Positions 35,184-44,047 of a stretch of 64,000 bases of DNA are shown here, piece by piece. Both the position numbers and the translations under genes were made by a program. The stretch's first letter is position 1; every line of letters begins with the position of its first letter. The notes below the pieces were generated by a model, which worked only from the letters and a program-made list of their open reading frames with translations, was not told the DNA's origin and did not search any database. This stretch comes from Vibrio rhodolitus (lineage in GTDB: Bacteria; Pseudomonadota; Gammaproteobacteria; Enterobacterales; Vibrionaceae), in the NCBI RefSeq assembly GCF_003350325.1, contig NZ_QLYZ01000006.1:124001-188000 (forward strand). Reading direction: 5' to 3'.

Positions 35184-36967
35184 TGATCCTTAAATGGCAA
35201 GGTAATTGTAAAGCGAGCGCCTGTGCTAGGTGATTCACCCGCACTGAGAGTGCCATCCATTGCTTGTATGATTTGTTGGGAGATGGATAAACCCAGCCCT
35301 AAGCCATTTTTCTTGGTGGTATAAAATGGCTCAAACAGTTTATCACGTACCTCTGGGGCAATGCCGCAGCCAGAGTCATCTATGTGGATATGCACCACAT
35401 TTGCTTGAGGCTCTACGATGAGATTAATCTCTCGTGCAGCGAGATCACTAACGGCATGAATCGCATTGGTCAGCAAGTTAACTAACACTTGCTCCAGTTG
35501 AATAGGATTAACGTTAACCTGTAACGATATGTCGGGTATCTGCAGCGTAAGAGTGGTTTGCTGTGCTTTAAGTTGTGCGGCAATCAACTCATGGGCGGAT
35601 TGGATCATCGGGGCTAATTCTAAACACTGTTTTTCTTGGCTGTCGGATTTACGCGTAAAGGATTTAAGCTGATCGCTGATTTTTGCCATGCGTTCTGTTA
35701 ATGCGGAGATGCGCGCTAAGTTGTCATCAACTCGCTCGGGCTGCTCTTTTGCCAGAAAACGTCTGCCGTTGTCAGCGAAACTGCGGATAGCGGCGAGCGG
35801 ATTATTGAGCTCATGGCTAATGCTCGCCGACATCTGCCCGAGTACCGCCAGCTTTGCTGCTTGGATAAGCTCATTTTGAGTTTTACGCAGCGCTTGCTCG
35901 GTTTTACTTCTCTCATAGATTTCCGCTTGCAGTTCAGCGGTTCTCTCCATGACTAAAAATTCCAGCTTCTGCTTAGCTTCAGATTGAATTTGGGTTAATT
36001 GACGCTGTTTGAGCTGTTTTTGATGTACCAATTGCAACGACAAAAAGGCAATAGCGAAGACAAGGGTTAGCACCAGCAAAAAGCTAAAGGTCGACCATAG
36101 AATCGTGTGTTTGGGTGTGAGAACCCGAATGGTGAGTTGCAGCTCGTCATTAACCTGAGAGGTGACAATAAAATCACCTTGCCCGCCACTTTTGCGCAAA
36201 TTGGCTAGCTCGGTTTGTGGCAAGTTGAGATCACCCAGCAAACCGAGTGAGCGGATCTCGGTGTCTAAGTATTGGCGACTCGCGAGTACGCGCTGTTTCA
36301 CTTGCGGTGAAAGGTCAACCAAGCTGTGAAATAACCATTTGTGATCACTAGCCATAAACACGATTTGGTTTTCATCGGTCGCCACAAACAAATTCCGCTC
36401 GCTCTGCCAGTTGCCTTCAATGGCGGATAGATCCATTTTGATCACAATCACGCCAATGATTTCAGCGGCGTAAACGACAGGGAAGCCATAGTAATAACCG
36501 CGCTGACCCGAGGTTGACCCTAAGGCGAAGTATTGGCTGGCGTTGCCTTGAATCGCTTGCGAGAAATAGGGGCGCCAAGCAAAGTTGCGGCCGACAAAGC
36601 TGCGCGCAATATTCCAGTTACTTGAGGCGATGGTCGTGCCTTGAGCATCAAGTAGATAGGTATCAGCGGCATTGATCACTTGATTGACTTCTTCTAGGTA
36701 GCGATTGGTCACATCAATTTGCGCTGAGTTATTGGGGTTAAGCACTGCCGCGATGACTTCTCGGTCTTGCGCGAGCAATTTAGGTAGGTGGGCGTATTTA
36801 TCCAACTTGGTGGCAATATGACTGGAAAAACGCTCCAACTGGGATTGATGTTGATCCAATTGGTTTTGGTAACTGCTATTCCATACCCAGCGCCCGCCAA
36901 GAATCGCACACAGAAGAAACAACACCAGCAAATAAACCCATGTGCGTCGGTTGGAAAGCATGCTCAA
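35180..36967 (-). CDS. dctB: C4-dicarboxylate sensor histidine kinase DctB
   Basis: This 595-residue kinase has an N-terminal membrane segment (WVYLLVLFLLCAILGG), a periplasmic double-PAS/Cache sensor of about 250 residues (GRNFAWRPYFSQAIQG, GYYYGFPVV), a second membrane segment near 290-310, a coiled coil, the H-box SASISHELNNPLAAIRSF, and an ATPase domain with GLGLGLSISQQI. It senses external C4-dicarboxylates and phosphorylates DctD. The two genes are overlapped and cotranscribed. Confidence 0.95.
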   Translation of the reverse strand: MSMLSNRRTWVYLLVLFLLCAILGGRWVWNSSYQNQLDQHQSQLERFSSHIATKLDKYAHLPKLLAQDREVIAAVLNPNNSAQIDVTNRYLEEVNQVINAADTYLLDAQGTTIASSNWNIARSFVGRNFAWRPYFSQAIQGNASQYFALGSTSGQRGYYYGFPVVYAAEIIGVIVIKMDLSAIEGNWQSERNLFVATDENQIVFMASDHKWLFHSLVDLSPQVKQRVLASRQYLDTEIRSLGLLGDLNLPQTELANLRKSGGQGDFIVTSQVNDELQLTIRVLTPKHTILWSTFSFLLVLTLVFAIAFLSLQLVHQKQLKQRQLTQIQSEAKQKLEFLVMERTAELQAEIYERSKTEQALRKTQNELIQAAKLAVLGQMSASISHELNNPLAAIRSFADNGRRFLAKEQPERVDDNLARISALTERMAKISDQLKSFTRKSDSQEKQCLELAPMIQSAHELIAAQLKAQQTTLTLQIPDISLQVNVNPIQLEQVLVNLLTNAIHAVSDLAAREINLIVEPQANVVHIHIDDSGCGIAPEVRDKLFEPFYTTKKNGLGLGLSISQQIIQAMDGTLSAGESPSTGARFTITLPFKDQ

Positions 36968-37101
36968 ACCCTTGTAGATAAACCAAGCGTTTAGCCTAGC
37001 GTTTTTTGTTACTAAGGTGTTGTGATAGGTTGCTAAATTGGGCGCTAAAACCGGACTTGGATCTCCTTTTATTACTTGAATTAAAAAAAACGCTAGTTTC
37101 T

Positions 37102-37129
37102 CTTGAAAAACACATTAATGTCCCCATCT
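37102..37129 (+). promoter_or_regulatory. Sigma-32 (heat-shock) promoter upstream of tig
   Basis: CTTGAAA (37102-37108), 13 bases, then CCCCATCT (37122-37129) matches the RpoH consensus at every informative position. Transcription would begin near 37136, leaving a leader of about 365 bases before tig. Confidence 0.8.
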
Positions 37130-37432
37130 CTGACACGGTTAGAAATGTATGTTTGATTCGCTGCAAGAGTGGCAGCTACTCAGATATAAATGCTCAAATT
37201 TGGAGCAGTTAAGTGAGAATTTAGGATATTCGCAGACGTTAGTAGGGGTTCGGCTCGACAGTGATAGTCAAGGTCGTTAGAATGCTGCGTCTAAATCTAT
37301 GTCCTGAGACTAATCGGAGATACCTTTCACTTATTAAAGTGGTCAAAGATATCGCTAATTAGTTCGATAGCCTTTATATAGGCTGTTGATGCTCGAAATT
37401 AATAGGTGCTCTTAGAGTACAAACAAGGATGC

Positions 37433-37480
37433 AGTTACCAAGCTTGGCTTAGGTAACTCATACGCTCAGCCAAGCTGAGC
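37433..37480 (+). promoter_or_regulatory. Structured tig leader with alternative hairpins
   Basis: Hairpin 1 pairs AGTTACC (37433-37439) with GGTAACT (37452-37458). Hairpin 2 pairs GCTCAGC with GCTGAGC (37464-37480). A competing pairing joins AGCTTGGCT (37441-37449) to AGCCAAGCT (37468-37476), which would break both. The structure ends 8 bases before the GAGG Shine-Dalgarno of tig. Confidence 0.6.
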
Positions 37481-37501
37481 CAGTATTGAGGTTAATGAAT
37501 A

Positions 37502-38800
37502 ATGCAAGTTACTGTTGAAACGCTAGAAGGCCTAGAGCGCCGTCTAAACATTACTGTTCCAGCTGCAAACATCGAAGATGCAGTTACAGCTGAACTACGC
37601 AACATCGCTAAAAACCGTCGTTTCGATGGTTTCCGTAAAGGTAAAGTGCCTCTAAAAATGGTTGCGCAGATGTACGGTAAAGCAGTACGTCAAGACGTGA
37701 TGGGTGAAGTTATGCAACGTCACTTCATCGAAGCGATCGTTAAAGAAAAAATCAACCCAGCAGGCGCGCCTACTTTTGCTCCAGTAGAGACTAAAGAAGG
37801 TCAAGACCTAGTTTTCACTGCGACTTTCGAAGTGTACCCAGAGATCGAACTTAAAGGTCTTGAGAACATCACTGTAGAAAAGCCACAAGCAGAAGTTAAA
37901 GATGCTGACGTTGAAGAGATGATCGACACTCTACGTAAGCAACAAGCAACTTGGACTGAAGTTGAAGAAGCTGCAGAAGCTGGTAAGCGCGCAACTATCG
38001 ACTTCGTTGGTTCTATCGACGGTGAAGAGTTCGAAGGCGGTAAAGCTGAGAACTTCCCACTAGAAATGGGCGCAGGTCGCATGATCCCAGGTTTCGAAGA
38101 CGGTATCGAAGGTAAAACTAAAGGTATGGAATTCGAAATTGACGTAACTTTCCCAGAAGATTACCACGCTGAAAACCTAAAAGGTAAAGCAGCTAAGTTT
38201 GCTATCAAAGTAAACAAAGTTGAAGCGCGTGAACTTCCAGAACTAAACGACGAGTTCGTTGCTAAGTTCGGTGTTGCTGAAGGTGGCGTTGACGCTCTTA
38301 AAGCTGAAGTTCGTAAGAACATGGAGCGTGAGCTTAAGCAAGCTGTTAAGAACCGCATCAAAGAGCAAGCTATCGACGGTCTAGTTAACGAAAACAACAT
38401 CGACGTACCAGCTGCGCTAATCGACCAAGAAATCAACGTTCTTCGTCAACAAGCAGCTCAACGTTTCGGTGGCAACCCAGAAGCTGCTGCTCAACTTCCA
38501 CGTGAGCTATTCGAAGAGCAAGCTAAACGTCGCGTAGTTGTTGGTCTTCTTCTAGGTGAAGTGATCAAAGCTGAAGAACTAAAAGCTGACGATGCAAAAG
38601 TGAAATCTCTAATCGAAGAGATGGCTACTGCTTACGAAGATCCATCAGAAGTAGTTGCTTACTACGAGCAAAACGAGCAAATGATGAACAACATGCGCAA
38701 TATCGCTCTAGAAGAGCAAGCAATTGACGCAATCATCGCTAAAGCTCAGGTTTCTGAAAAAGAAGTTGGCTTCAACGAGCTAATGAACCAACCAGCTTAA
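37502..38800 (+). CDS. tig: Trigger factor (ribosome-associated chaperone, prolyl isomerase)
   Basis: This 432-residue protein is nearly identical in length to Escherichia coli Tig. The N-terminal ribosome-binding domain has the signature GFRKGKVP near residue 44, the FKBP-like isomerase domain spans about 150-245, and the C-terminal helical arms form the substrate cradle. It binds nascent chains at the ribosomal exit. Codon use is strongly biased (highly expressed gene). It heads the tig-clpP-clpX-lon block, and a terminator-like hairpin follows. Confidence 0.98.
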   Translation: MQVTVETLEGLERRLNITVPAANIEDAVTAELRNIAKNRRFDGFRKGKVPLKMVAQMYGKAVRQDVMGEVMQRHFIEAIVKEKINPAGAPTFAPVETKEGQDLVFTATFEVYPEIELKGLENITVEKPQAEVKDADVEEMIDTLRKQQATWTEVEEAAEAGKRATIDFVGSIDGEEFEGGKAENFPLEMGAGRMIPGFEDGIEGKTKGMEFEIDVTFPEDYHAENLKGKAAKFAIKVNKVEARELPELNDEFVAKFGVAEGGVDALKAEVRKNMERELKQAVKNRIKEQAIDGLVNENNIDVPAALIDQEINVLRQQAAQRFGGNPEAAAQLPRELFEEQAKRRVVVGLLLGEVIKAEELKADDAKVKSLIEEMATAYEDPSEVVAYYEQNEQMMNNMRNIALEEQAIDAIIAKAQVSEKEVGFNELMNQPA

Positions 38801-38853
38801 TAAGCAATATCTTGCGTAGAAAAGTTGACTAAGCGTTAACTATTCTGCTAACA

Positions 38854-38893
38854 ATGGTCCGTATGATATTAATCATCCGGGCCATTTATTTTA
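38854..38893 (+). terminator. Hairpin between tig and clpP
   Basis: A 14-bp stem with one mismatch and one GU pair (38854-38867 with 38872-38885, loop ATTA) is followed by TTATTTTA. It is likely a partial or full terminator that limits tig read-through into clpP. Confidence 0.75.
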
Positions 38894-38906
38894 GGGACAT
38901 CAGAAT

Positions 38907-39521
38907 ATGAGCTACCAAGAACAAAATACTATCATGAATGCACTTGTGCCAATGGTGGTTGAACAAACTTCCCGCGGTGAACGTTCTTACGATATTTATT
39001 CGCGCTTGCTTAAAGAACGCATCATCTTCTTGACTGGTCAAGTTGAAGACAACATGGCGAACCTGATTGTTGCTCAGCTACTTTTCCTCGAGTCTGAAAA
39101 CCCAGACAAAGATATTTACCTATACATCAACTCTCCAGGCGGCAGCGTAACAGCAGGTATGGCGATTTACGATACTATGCAGTTCATCAAGCCAAATGTT
39201 GCAACGCTATGTACAGGTCAAGCTTGTTCAATGGGTGCTTTCCTATTAGCTGGTGGTGCCAAGGGTAAGCGTTTTGCGCTACCAAATGCGCGCGTAATGA
39301 TTCACCAACCGCTAGGTGGCTTCCAAGGCCAAGCGTCAGATATCCAAATTCACGCGCAAGAAATTCTTTCAATCAAACAGAAGTTGAACACACTGCTTGC
39401 TGAGCACACTGGTCAACCGATGGATGTGATTGAACGCGATACCGATCGTGATAACTTTATGTCAGCGGCACAAGCAGCAGAATACGGTATCATTGATGAA
39501 GTATTGACCCATCGCGGTTAA
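38907..39521 (+). CDS. clpP: ATP-dependent Clp protease proteolytic subunit
   Basis: This 204-residue serine protease forms a double heptameric chamber. The catalytic Ser lies in [10 protein letters not shown] and the His in [11 protein letters not shown]; the Asp lies in the later [12 protein letters not shown] region. The N-terminal residues before about position 15 are probably processed as in other ClpP proteins. It partners with ClpX encoded next. Confidence 0.98.
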   Translation: MSYQEQNTIMNALVPMVVEQTSRGERSYDIYSRLLKERIIFLTGQVEDNMANLIVAQLLFLESENPDKDIYLYINSPGGSVTAGMAIYDTMQFIKPNVATLCTGQACSMGAFLLAGGAKGKRFALPNARVMIHQPLGGFQGQASDIQIHAQEILSIKQKLNTLLAEHTGQPMDVIERDTDRDNFMSAAQAAEYGIIDEVLTHRG

Positions 39522-39548
39522 TAAAACTGACTTTGAGTCTGATTTAGC

Positions 39549-39577
39549 CGAATTGAGCGGAGCTTTCACTCAATTCG
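39549..39577 (+). promoter_or_regulatory. Intercistronic hairpin between clpP and clpX
   Basis: CGAATTGAG and CTCAATTCG form a perfect 9-bp stem. A small GGGCA/TGCCC stem follows at 39581-39593. No T-tract is present, so mRNA processing or stabilisation is more likely than termination. Confidence 0.5.
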
Positions 39578-39644
39578 CGGGGGCAATTTGCCCTAAATTG
39601 ATATACACTCAAAGCGTATAGATTTAAGGCTAAGAGGTTAGCGA

Positions 39645-40928
39645 ATGACAGATAAAAGCAAAGAGAGCGGTAGTAGTAAGCTTCTGTACTGCTCTTTCTG
39701 CGGTAAGAGCCAGCACGAAGTTCGCAAGCTGATCGCCGGCCCGTCAGTCTACATTTGTGACGAATGTGTCGACCTTTGTAACGACATTATTCGCGAAGAA
39801 ATCAAAGATGTGCTTCCTAAAAAACAATCTGAAGCGTTGCCTACGCCGCGCGAGATTCGTGAGCACCTTGATGACTATGTGATTGGCCAAGATTACGCTA
39901 AAAAAGTGCTAGCCGTAGCCGTTTACAACCATTACAAGCGTTTACGCAATGGTGACACAACGAGCGAAGGTGTCGAGCTAGGCAAGAGTAACATTCTACT
40001 TATCGGTCCTACCGGTAGTGGTAAAACTCTGCTAGCCGAGACGTTAGCGCGTTTCTTGGATGTGCCATTTACAATGGCGGATGCTACTACCCTGACAGAA
40101 GCAGGTTACGTAGGTGAAGACGTTGAAAACATCATCCAGAAACTACTGCAAAAATGTGACTACGACGTAGCGAAAGCAGAACGTGGTATTGTTTACATTG
40201 ATGAAATTGACAAGATTTCACGTAAAGCAGAAAATCCATCAATCACACGTGATGTTTCAGGTGAAGGCGTACAGCAAGCACTATTGAAACTGATTGAAGG
40301 TACGGTTGCTTCAGTTCCGCCACAAGGTGGTCGTAAGCACCCTCAACAAGAGTTCTTGCAAGTTGATACTTCGAAGATCCTATTTATCTGTGGCGGTGCA
40401 TTTGCTGGTCTAGATAAAGTGATTGATCAACGTGTTGCAACTGGTGCAGGTATCGGTTTTGGCGCGGAAGTGCGTTCAAAAGACGAGAACAAAACAGTCG
40501 GTGAACTGTTTACTCAAGTTGAGCCAGAAGACTTAGTTAAGTACGGTCTAATCCCAGAATTCATTGGTCGTCTACCGGTTACCACGACGCTAACTGAACT
40601 GGATGAAGAAGCGCTGATCCAAATTCTTTGTGAACCAAAGAACGCGTTGACCAAGCAGTACGCTGCGCTATTTGAACTAGAGAACTCAGAGCTTGAGTTC
40701 CGCGAAGATGCACTACGTGCGATTGCTAAAAAAGCAATGGAGCGTAAAACAGGTGCTCGTGGTCTACGTTCAATTCTTGAAGCGGTACTACTTGAAACCA
40801 TGTATGAGCTGCCATCAATGGACAACGTAAGTAAAGTTGTTATCGATGAGTCAGTGATTAATGGTGAATCTGAGCCACTGCTGATTTACAGCAACTCAGA
40901 CAATCAAGCTGCTGGCGCTGAATCGTAA
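39645..40928 (+). CDS. clpX: Clp protease ATP-binding subunit ClpX
   Basis: This 427-residue AAA+ unfoldase feeds ClpP. The N-terminal zinc-binding domain has two Cys pairs (YCSFCGKSQ and ICDECVDLC). Walker A is [11 protein letters not shown], the pore loop is GYVGEDVE, Walker B is [11 protein letters not shown], and sensor 2 is GARGLRSI. Its length fits the family. It is followed by a strong terminator, so lon is transcribed separately. Confidence 0.98.
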   Translation: MTDKSKESGSSKLLYCSFCGKSQHEVRKLIAGPSVYICDECVDLCNDIIREEIKDVLPKKQSEALPTPREIREHLDDYVIGQDYAKKVLAVAVYNHYKRLRNGDTTSEGVELGKSNILLIGPTGSGKTLLAETLARFLDVPFTMADATTLTEAGYVGEDVENIIQKLLQKCDYDVAKAERGIVYIDEIDKISRKAENPSITRDVSGEGVQQALLKLIEGTVASVPPQGGRKHPQQEFLQVDTSKILFICGGAFAGLDKVIDQRVATGAGIGFGAEVRSKDENKTVGELFTQVEPEDLVKYGLIPEFIGRLPVTTTLTELDEEALIQILCEPKNALTKQYAALFELENSELEFREDALRAIAKKAMERKTGARGLRSILEAVLLETMYELPSMDNVSKVVIDESVINGESEPLLIYSNSDNQAAGAES

Positions 40929-40951
40929 TTGTCTAAATAGCAACAGTTATC

Positions 40952-40983
40952 AAAAAGGAGGATGTTTAATCCTCCTTTTTTTT
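40952..40983 (+). terminator. Terminator after clpX
   Basis: A 12-bp stem (AAAAAGGAGGAT and ATCCTCCTTTTT, loop GTTTA) runs into eight T. Confidence 0.93.
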
Positions 40984-40991
40984 ATTCCTCC

Positions 40992-41019
40992 ATTGATTCC
41001 AACCAATTAGCCCCCATAT
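40992..41019 (+). promoter_or_regulatory. lon: Sigma-32-like promoter of lon
   Basis: A near-consensus -10 CCCCATAT (41012-41019) is preceded at 14 bases by ATTGAT (40992-40997), sharing the TTGA core of the -35. lon is a classical heat-shock gene. Confidence 0.65.
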
Positions 41020-41053
41020 ACTGCTCATAAGACTAAGCGGAAGAGAGAATAAT

Positions 41054-43405
41054 ATGAACTTGGAACGTTCCGAACGTATCGAGATCCCCGTACTACCTCT
41101 ACGAGACGTAGTAGTTTACCCGCATATGGTAATTCCACTGTTTGTTGGCCGTGAAAAATCAATTGCATGCTTAGAAGCAGCAATGGACGCGAACAAGCAA
41201 GTGCTGTTGGTTGCGCAAAAAGAAGCGGAAACTGACGAACCAACCAAAGATGATCTATTCGAAGTTGGTACCGTTGCGACTATTCTACAGCTGCTTAAAC
41301 TTCCAGACGGCACGGTAAAAGTGCTGGTAGAAGGTCAGCAGCGTGCGCAGATTCACCAGTTTATCGATAACGAATTCTTTGTTGCTGACGCTGAATATCT
41401 AGTGACTAACGAGCTAGATGAGCGCGAGCAAGAAGTGATTGTGCGCAGTGCGATCAATCAGTTTGAAGGCTTTATTAAGCTCAACAATAAGATCCCACCA
41501 GAAGTACTGACCTCACTTAATGGTATTGATGAAGCTGCACGTCTGGCGGATACAATTGCCGCGCACATGCCGCTTAAATTGGTCGACAAACAGAAAGTCC
41601 TCGAAATTCTTGATATTTCAGAGCGCCTAGAGTTCCTAATGGGACAAATGGAATCTGAGATAGATATTCTTCAAGTTGAAAAACGCATTCGCACTCGCGT
41701 GAAAAAGCAGATGGAAAAATCGCAGCGTGAGTATTATCTGAATGAGCAAATGAAAGCGATTCAGAAAGAACTTGGCGAAGGCGAAGATGGTGTTGATGAG
41801 TTTGAGACGCTGAAGCAAAAAATTGCTGAGTCAAAAATGCCGCAAGAAGCGCGCGAAAAAACTGAGCAAGAGCTACAGAAACTGAAGATGATGTCACCGA
41901 TGTCAGCTGAAGCGACTGTTGTACGTGGTTACATTGACTGGATGCTTGGTGTTCCTTGGAGCAAGCGCAGTAAGGTTAAGAAAAACTTAGCAAAAGCGGA
42001 AGAGATCTTAAACGAAGATCACTACGGATTAGAGCGCGTCAAAGAACGTATTCTTGAGTACTTGGCGGTACAAAACCGCATCAACAAGCTGAAAGGTCCA
42101 ATCCTTTGTCTTGTCGGTCCTCCGGGTGTTGGTAAGACGTCACTTGGTCGCTCAATCGCTTCTGCGACGGGTCGTCAGTACGTACGTATGGCACTTGGTG
42201 GCGTACGCGATGAAGCGGAAATCCGTGGTCACCGTCGTACTTACATTGGTTCAATGCCAGGTAAGCTTATTCAGAAGATGTCGAAAGTTGGTGTGAAAAA
42301 CCCACTGTTCCTTTTGGATGAAATCGACAAAATGTCTTCAGATATGCGTGGCGATCCAGCGTCAGCACTGCTTGAAGTTCTAGACCCAGAGCAAAACAAC
42401 GCGTTTAACGATCACTACTTAGAAGTGGACTATGATCTGTCAGATGTGATGTTCGTGGCGACGTCTAACTCGATGAACATTCCAGGACCGTTGCTTGACC
42501 GTATGGAAGTGATTCGTCTTTCTGGCTACACCGAAGACGAGAAACTTAACATTGCTAAGCGTCATTTGGTTGACAAACAAGTTAAGCGTAACGGTTTGAA
42601 ACCAAACGAGATCACTATCGAAGATTCGGCAATTATCGGCATCATTCGTTACTACACGCGTGAAGCAGGTGTTCGTAGTCTTGAGCGTGAGATTTCGAAG
42701 ATCTGTCGTAAAGCGGTGAAAAACATTCTGCTCGATTCGAGCTTGAAGTCTGTGACTGTGTCAATCGACAACCTAAAAGAGTACTTAGGTGTGCAGCGTC
42801 ACGACTACGGTAAAGCTGATGACAGCAACCGTATTGGTCAGGTTACCGGTCTTGCTTGGACGGAAGTAGGTGGTGATTTACTCACGATTGAAACCGAATC
42901 TATGCTGGGCAAAGGCAAGTTGGTTCAAACGGGCTCACTTGGCGATGTGATGCAAGAGTCTATTCAAGCGGCGATGACGGTAGTACGTACACGAGCTGAG
43001 AAGCTGGGTATTAACCCTGATTTCTACGAGAAGCGTGACATTCACGTACACGTTCCAGAAGGCGCGACACCGAAAGATGGTCCGAGTGCAGGTATCGCAA
43101 TGTGTACTGCGTTGGTTTCTAGCTTAACTGGTAACCCAGTGAAAGCTGAAGTTGCGATGACAGGTGAAATCACTCTACGTGGTGAAGTTTTACCTATCGG
43201 CGGTTTGAAAGAAAAACTGCTTGCAGCACACCGTGGCGGCATCAAAACAGTGCTGATCCCGAAAGATAACGAGCGTGATCTGGAAGAGATTCCTGAGAAC
43301 GTGATCGCAGACTTGAAGGTGATTCCGGTGCAGTGGATTGATGAGGTTCTGAGCATTGCCTTGGAGCGAGACCCTTCTGGCGTTGAGTTTGCTGTAGAAA
43401 AATAG
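41054..43405 (+). CDS. lon: ATP-dependent protease Lon
   Basis: The protein has 783 residues (Escherichia coli: 784). The N-terminal substrate-recognition domain starts IEIPVLPLRDVVVYP. The AAA+ domain has Walker A GPPGVGKTSLG and Walker B LFLLDEIDKM. The C-terminal protease domain has the catalytic Ser in PKDGPSAGIAM and a Lys about 43 residues later. It degrades misfolded and regulatory proteins in the cytoplasm. It is preceded by a sigma-32-like promoter and followed by a terminator. Confidence 0.98.
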   Translation: MNLERSERIEIPVLPLRDVVVYPHMVIPLFVGREKSIACLEAAMDANKQVLLVAQKEAETDEPTKDDLFEVGTVATILQLLKLPDGTVKVLVEGQQRAQIHQFIDNEFFVADAEYLVTNELDEREQEVIVRSAINQFEGFIKLNNKIPPEVLTSLNGIDEAARLADTIAAHMPLKLVDKQKVLEILDISERLEFLMGQMESEIDILQVEKRIRTRVKKQMEKSQREYYLNEQMKAIQKELGEGEDGVDEFETLKQKIAESKMPQEAREKTEQELQKLKMMSPMSAEATVVRGYIDWMLGVPWSKRSKVKKNLAKAEEILNEDHYGLERVKERILEYLAVQNRINKLKGPILCLVGPPGVGKTSLGRSIASATGRQYVRMALGGVRDEAEIRGHRRTYIGSMPGKLIQKMSKVGVKNPLFLLDEIDKMSSDMRGDPASALLEVLDPEQNNAFNDHYLEVDYDLSDVMFVATSNSMNIPGPLLDRMEVIRLSGYTEDEKLNIAKRHLVDKQVKRNGLKPNEITIEDSAIIGIIRYYTREAGVRSLEREISKICRKAVKNILLDSSLKSVTVSIDNLKEYLGVQRHDYGKADDSNRIGQVTGLAWTEVGGDLLTIETESMLGKGKLVQTGSLGDVMQESIQAAMTVVRTRAEKLGINPDFYEKRDIHVHVPEGATPKDGPSAGIAMCTALVSSLTGNPVKAEVAMTGEITLRGEVLPIGGLKEKLLAAHRGGIKTVLIPKDNERDLEEIPENVIADLKVIPVQWIDEVLSIALERDPSGVEFAVEK

Positions 43406-43434
43406 TGATGTGCAGCAAAAATAAGTAAAAGATT

Positions 43435-43473
43435 ACGCTGATAAGCCTAAAAGTGCTTGTCAGCGTTTTTTTT
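43435..43473 (+). terminator. Terminator after lon
   Basis: ACGCTGATAAGC pairs with GCTTGTCAGCGT (one GU pair), followed by a run of eight T. Confidence 0.92.
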
Positions 43474-43599
43474 GGAGGCTAACGTTAGCCTCTGTAGCCT
43501 AAACCCTTGTATGGCAAGGGCTGAGGCTGAATTTTAAAATGAAATGGAACGAAAGGTCGTCTCACAAAATAATAACAGACGACATAAAGGGGAATCACC

Positions 43600-43872
43600 G
43601 TGAACAAAACTCAACTAGTAGAAAAAATCGCCGAAAACTCAGACCTATCTAAAGCAGCAGCAGGCCGTGCGCTAGACGCATTCATTGAAGCTGTAAGCGG
43701 TACGCTTCAGTCTGGCGACCAAGTTGCTCTTGTTGGCTTCGGTACTTTCAGTGTTCGCACTCGCGCAGCACGTACTGGTCGTAACCCAAAGACTGGCGAT
43801 GAGATCCAAATCGCTGAAGCTAAAGTGCCTTCTTTCAAAGCTGGTAAAGCTCTAAAAGACGCTTGCAACTAA
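43600..43872 (+). CDS. hupB: DNA-binding protein HU-beta
   Basis: This 90-residue histone-like protein has the canonical [21 protein letters not shown] arm that wraps DNA. It starts [13 protein letters not shown], as HupB does, and sits in the conserved lon-hupB-ppiD order. Codon use is strongly biased toward high expression. Confidence 0.97.
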   Translation: MNKTQLVEKIAENSDLSKAAAGRALDAFIEAVSGTLQSGDQVALVGFGTFSVRTRAARTGRNPKTGDEIQIAEAKVPSFKAGKALKDACN

Positions 43873-43919
43873 TCAAACACACTACTTTTTTAAGTAGTTT
43901 GTTAGAACCTTTTTAATTT

Positions 43920-43950
43920 ATGCGCATCATACTGATGCGCATTTCTTTTT
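43920..43950 (+). terminator. Terminator after hupB
   Basis: ATGCGCATCA and TGATGCGCAT form a perfect 10-bp stem with loop TAC, followed by TTCTTTTT. A weaker ACTACTT/AAGTAGT hairpin lies just before it (43876-43903). Confidence 0.9.
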
Positions 43951-44047
43951 CTGATATTATCGCGCTACTGAATTTTAAATTAATAATGAACATCGCTTTG
44001 CCTCACATCGAGGTAAGTGCGGGTCATACGCGGAGAGTAACAATAGT

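Larger units (their letters stand above)
36968..37501. other. Long intergenic region upstream of tig
   Basis: This 534-base region has no convincing gene; a 68-codon frame at 37006 has no Shine-Dalgarno and unlikely composition. It holds a sigma-32 promoter (37102-37129), a small AGCCT/AGGCT stem near 37370, and the structured tig leader (37433-37480). Confidence 0.7.

Noticed and set aside
37006..37212. A 68-codon frame upstream of tig
   Set aside because: No Shine-Dalgarno; it spans the sigma-32 promoter and reads like noncoding sequence.
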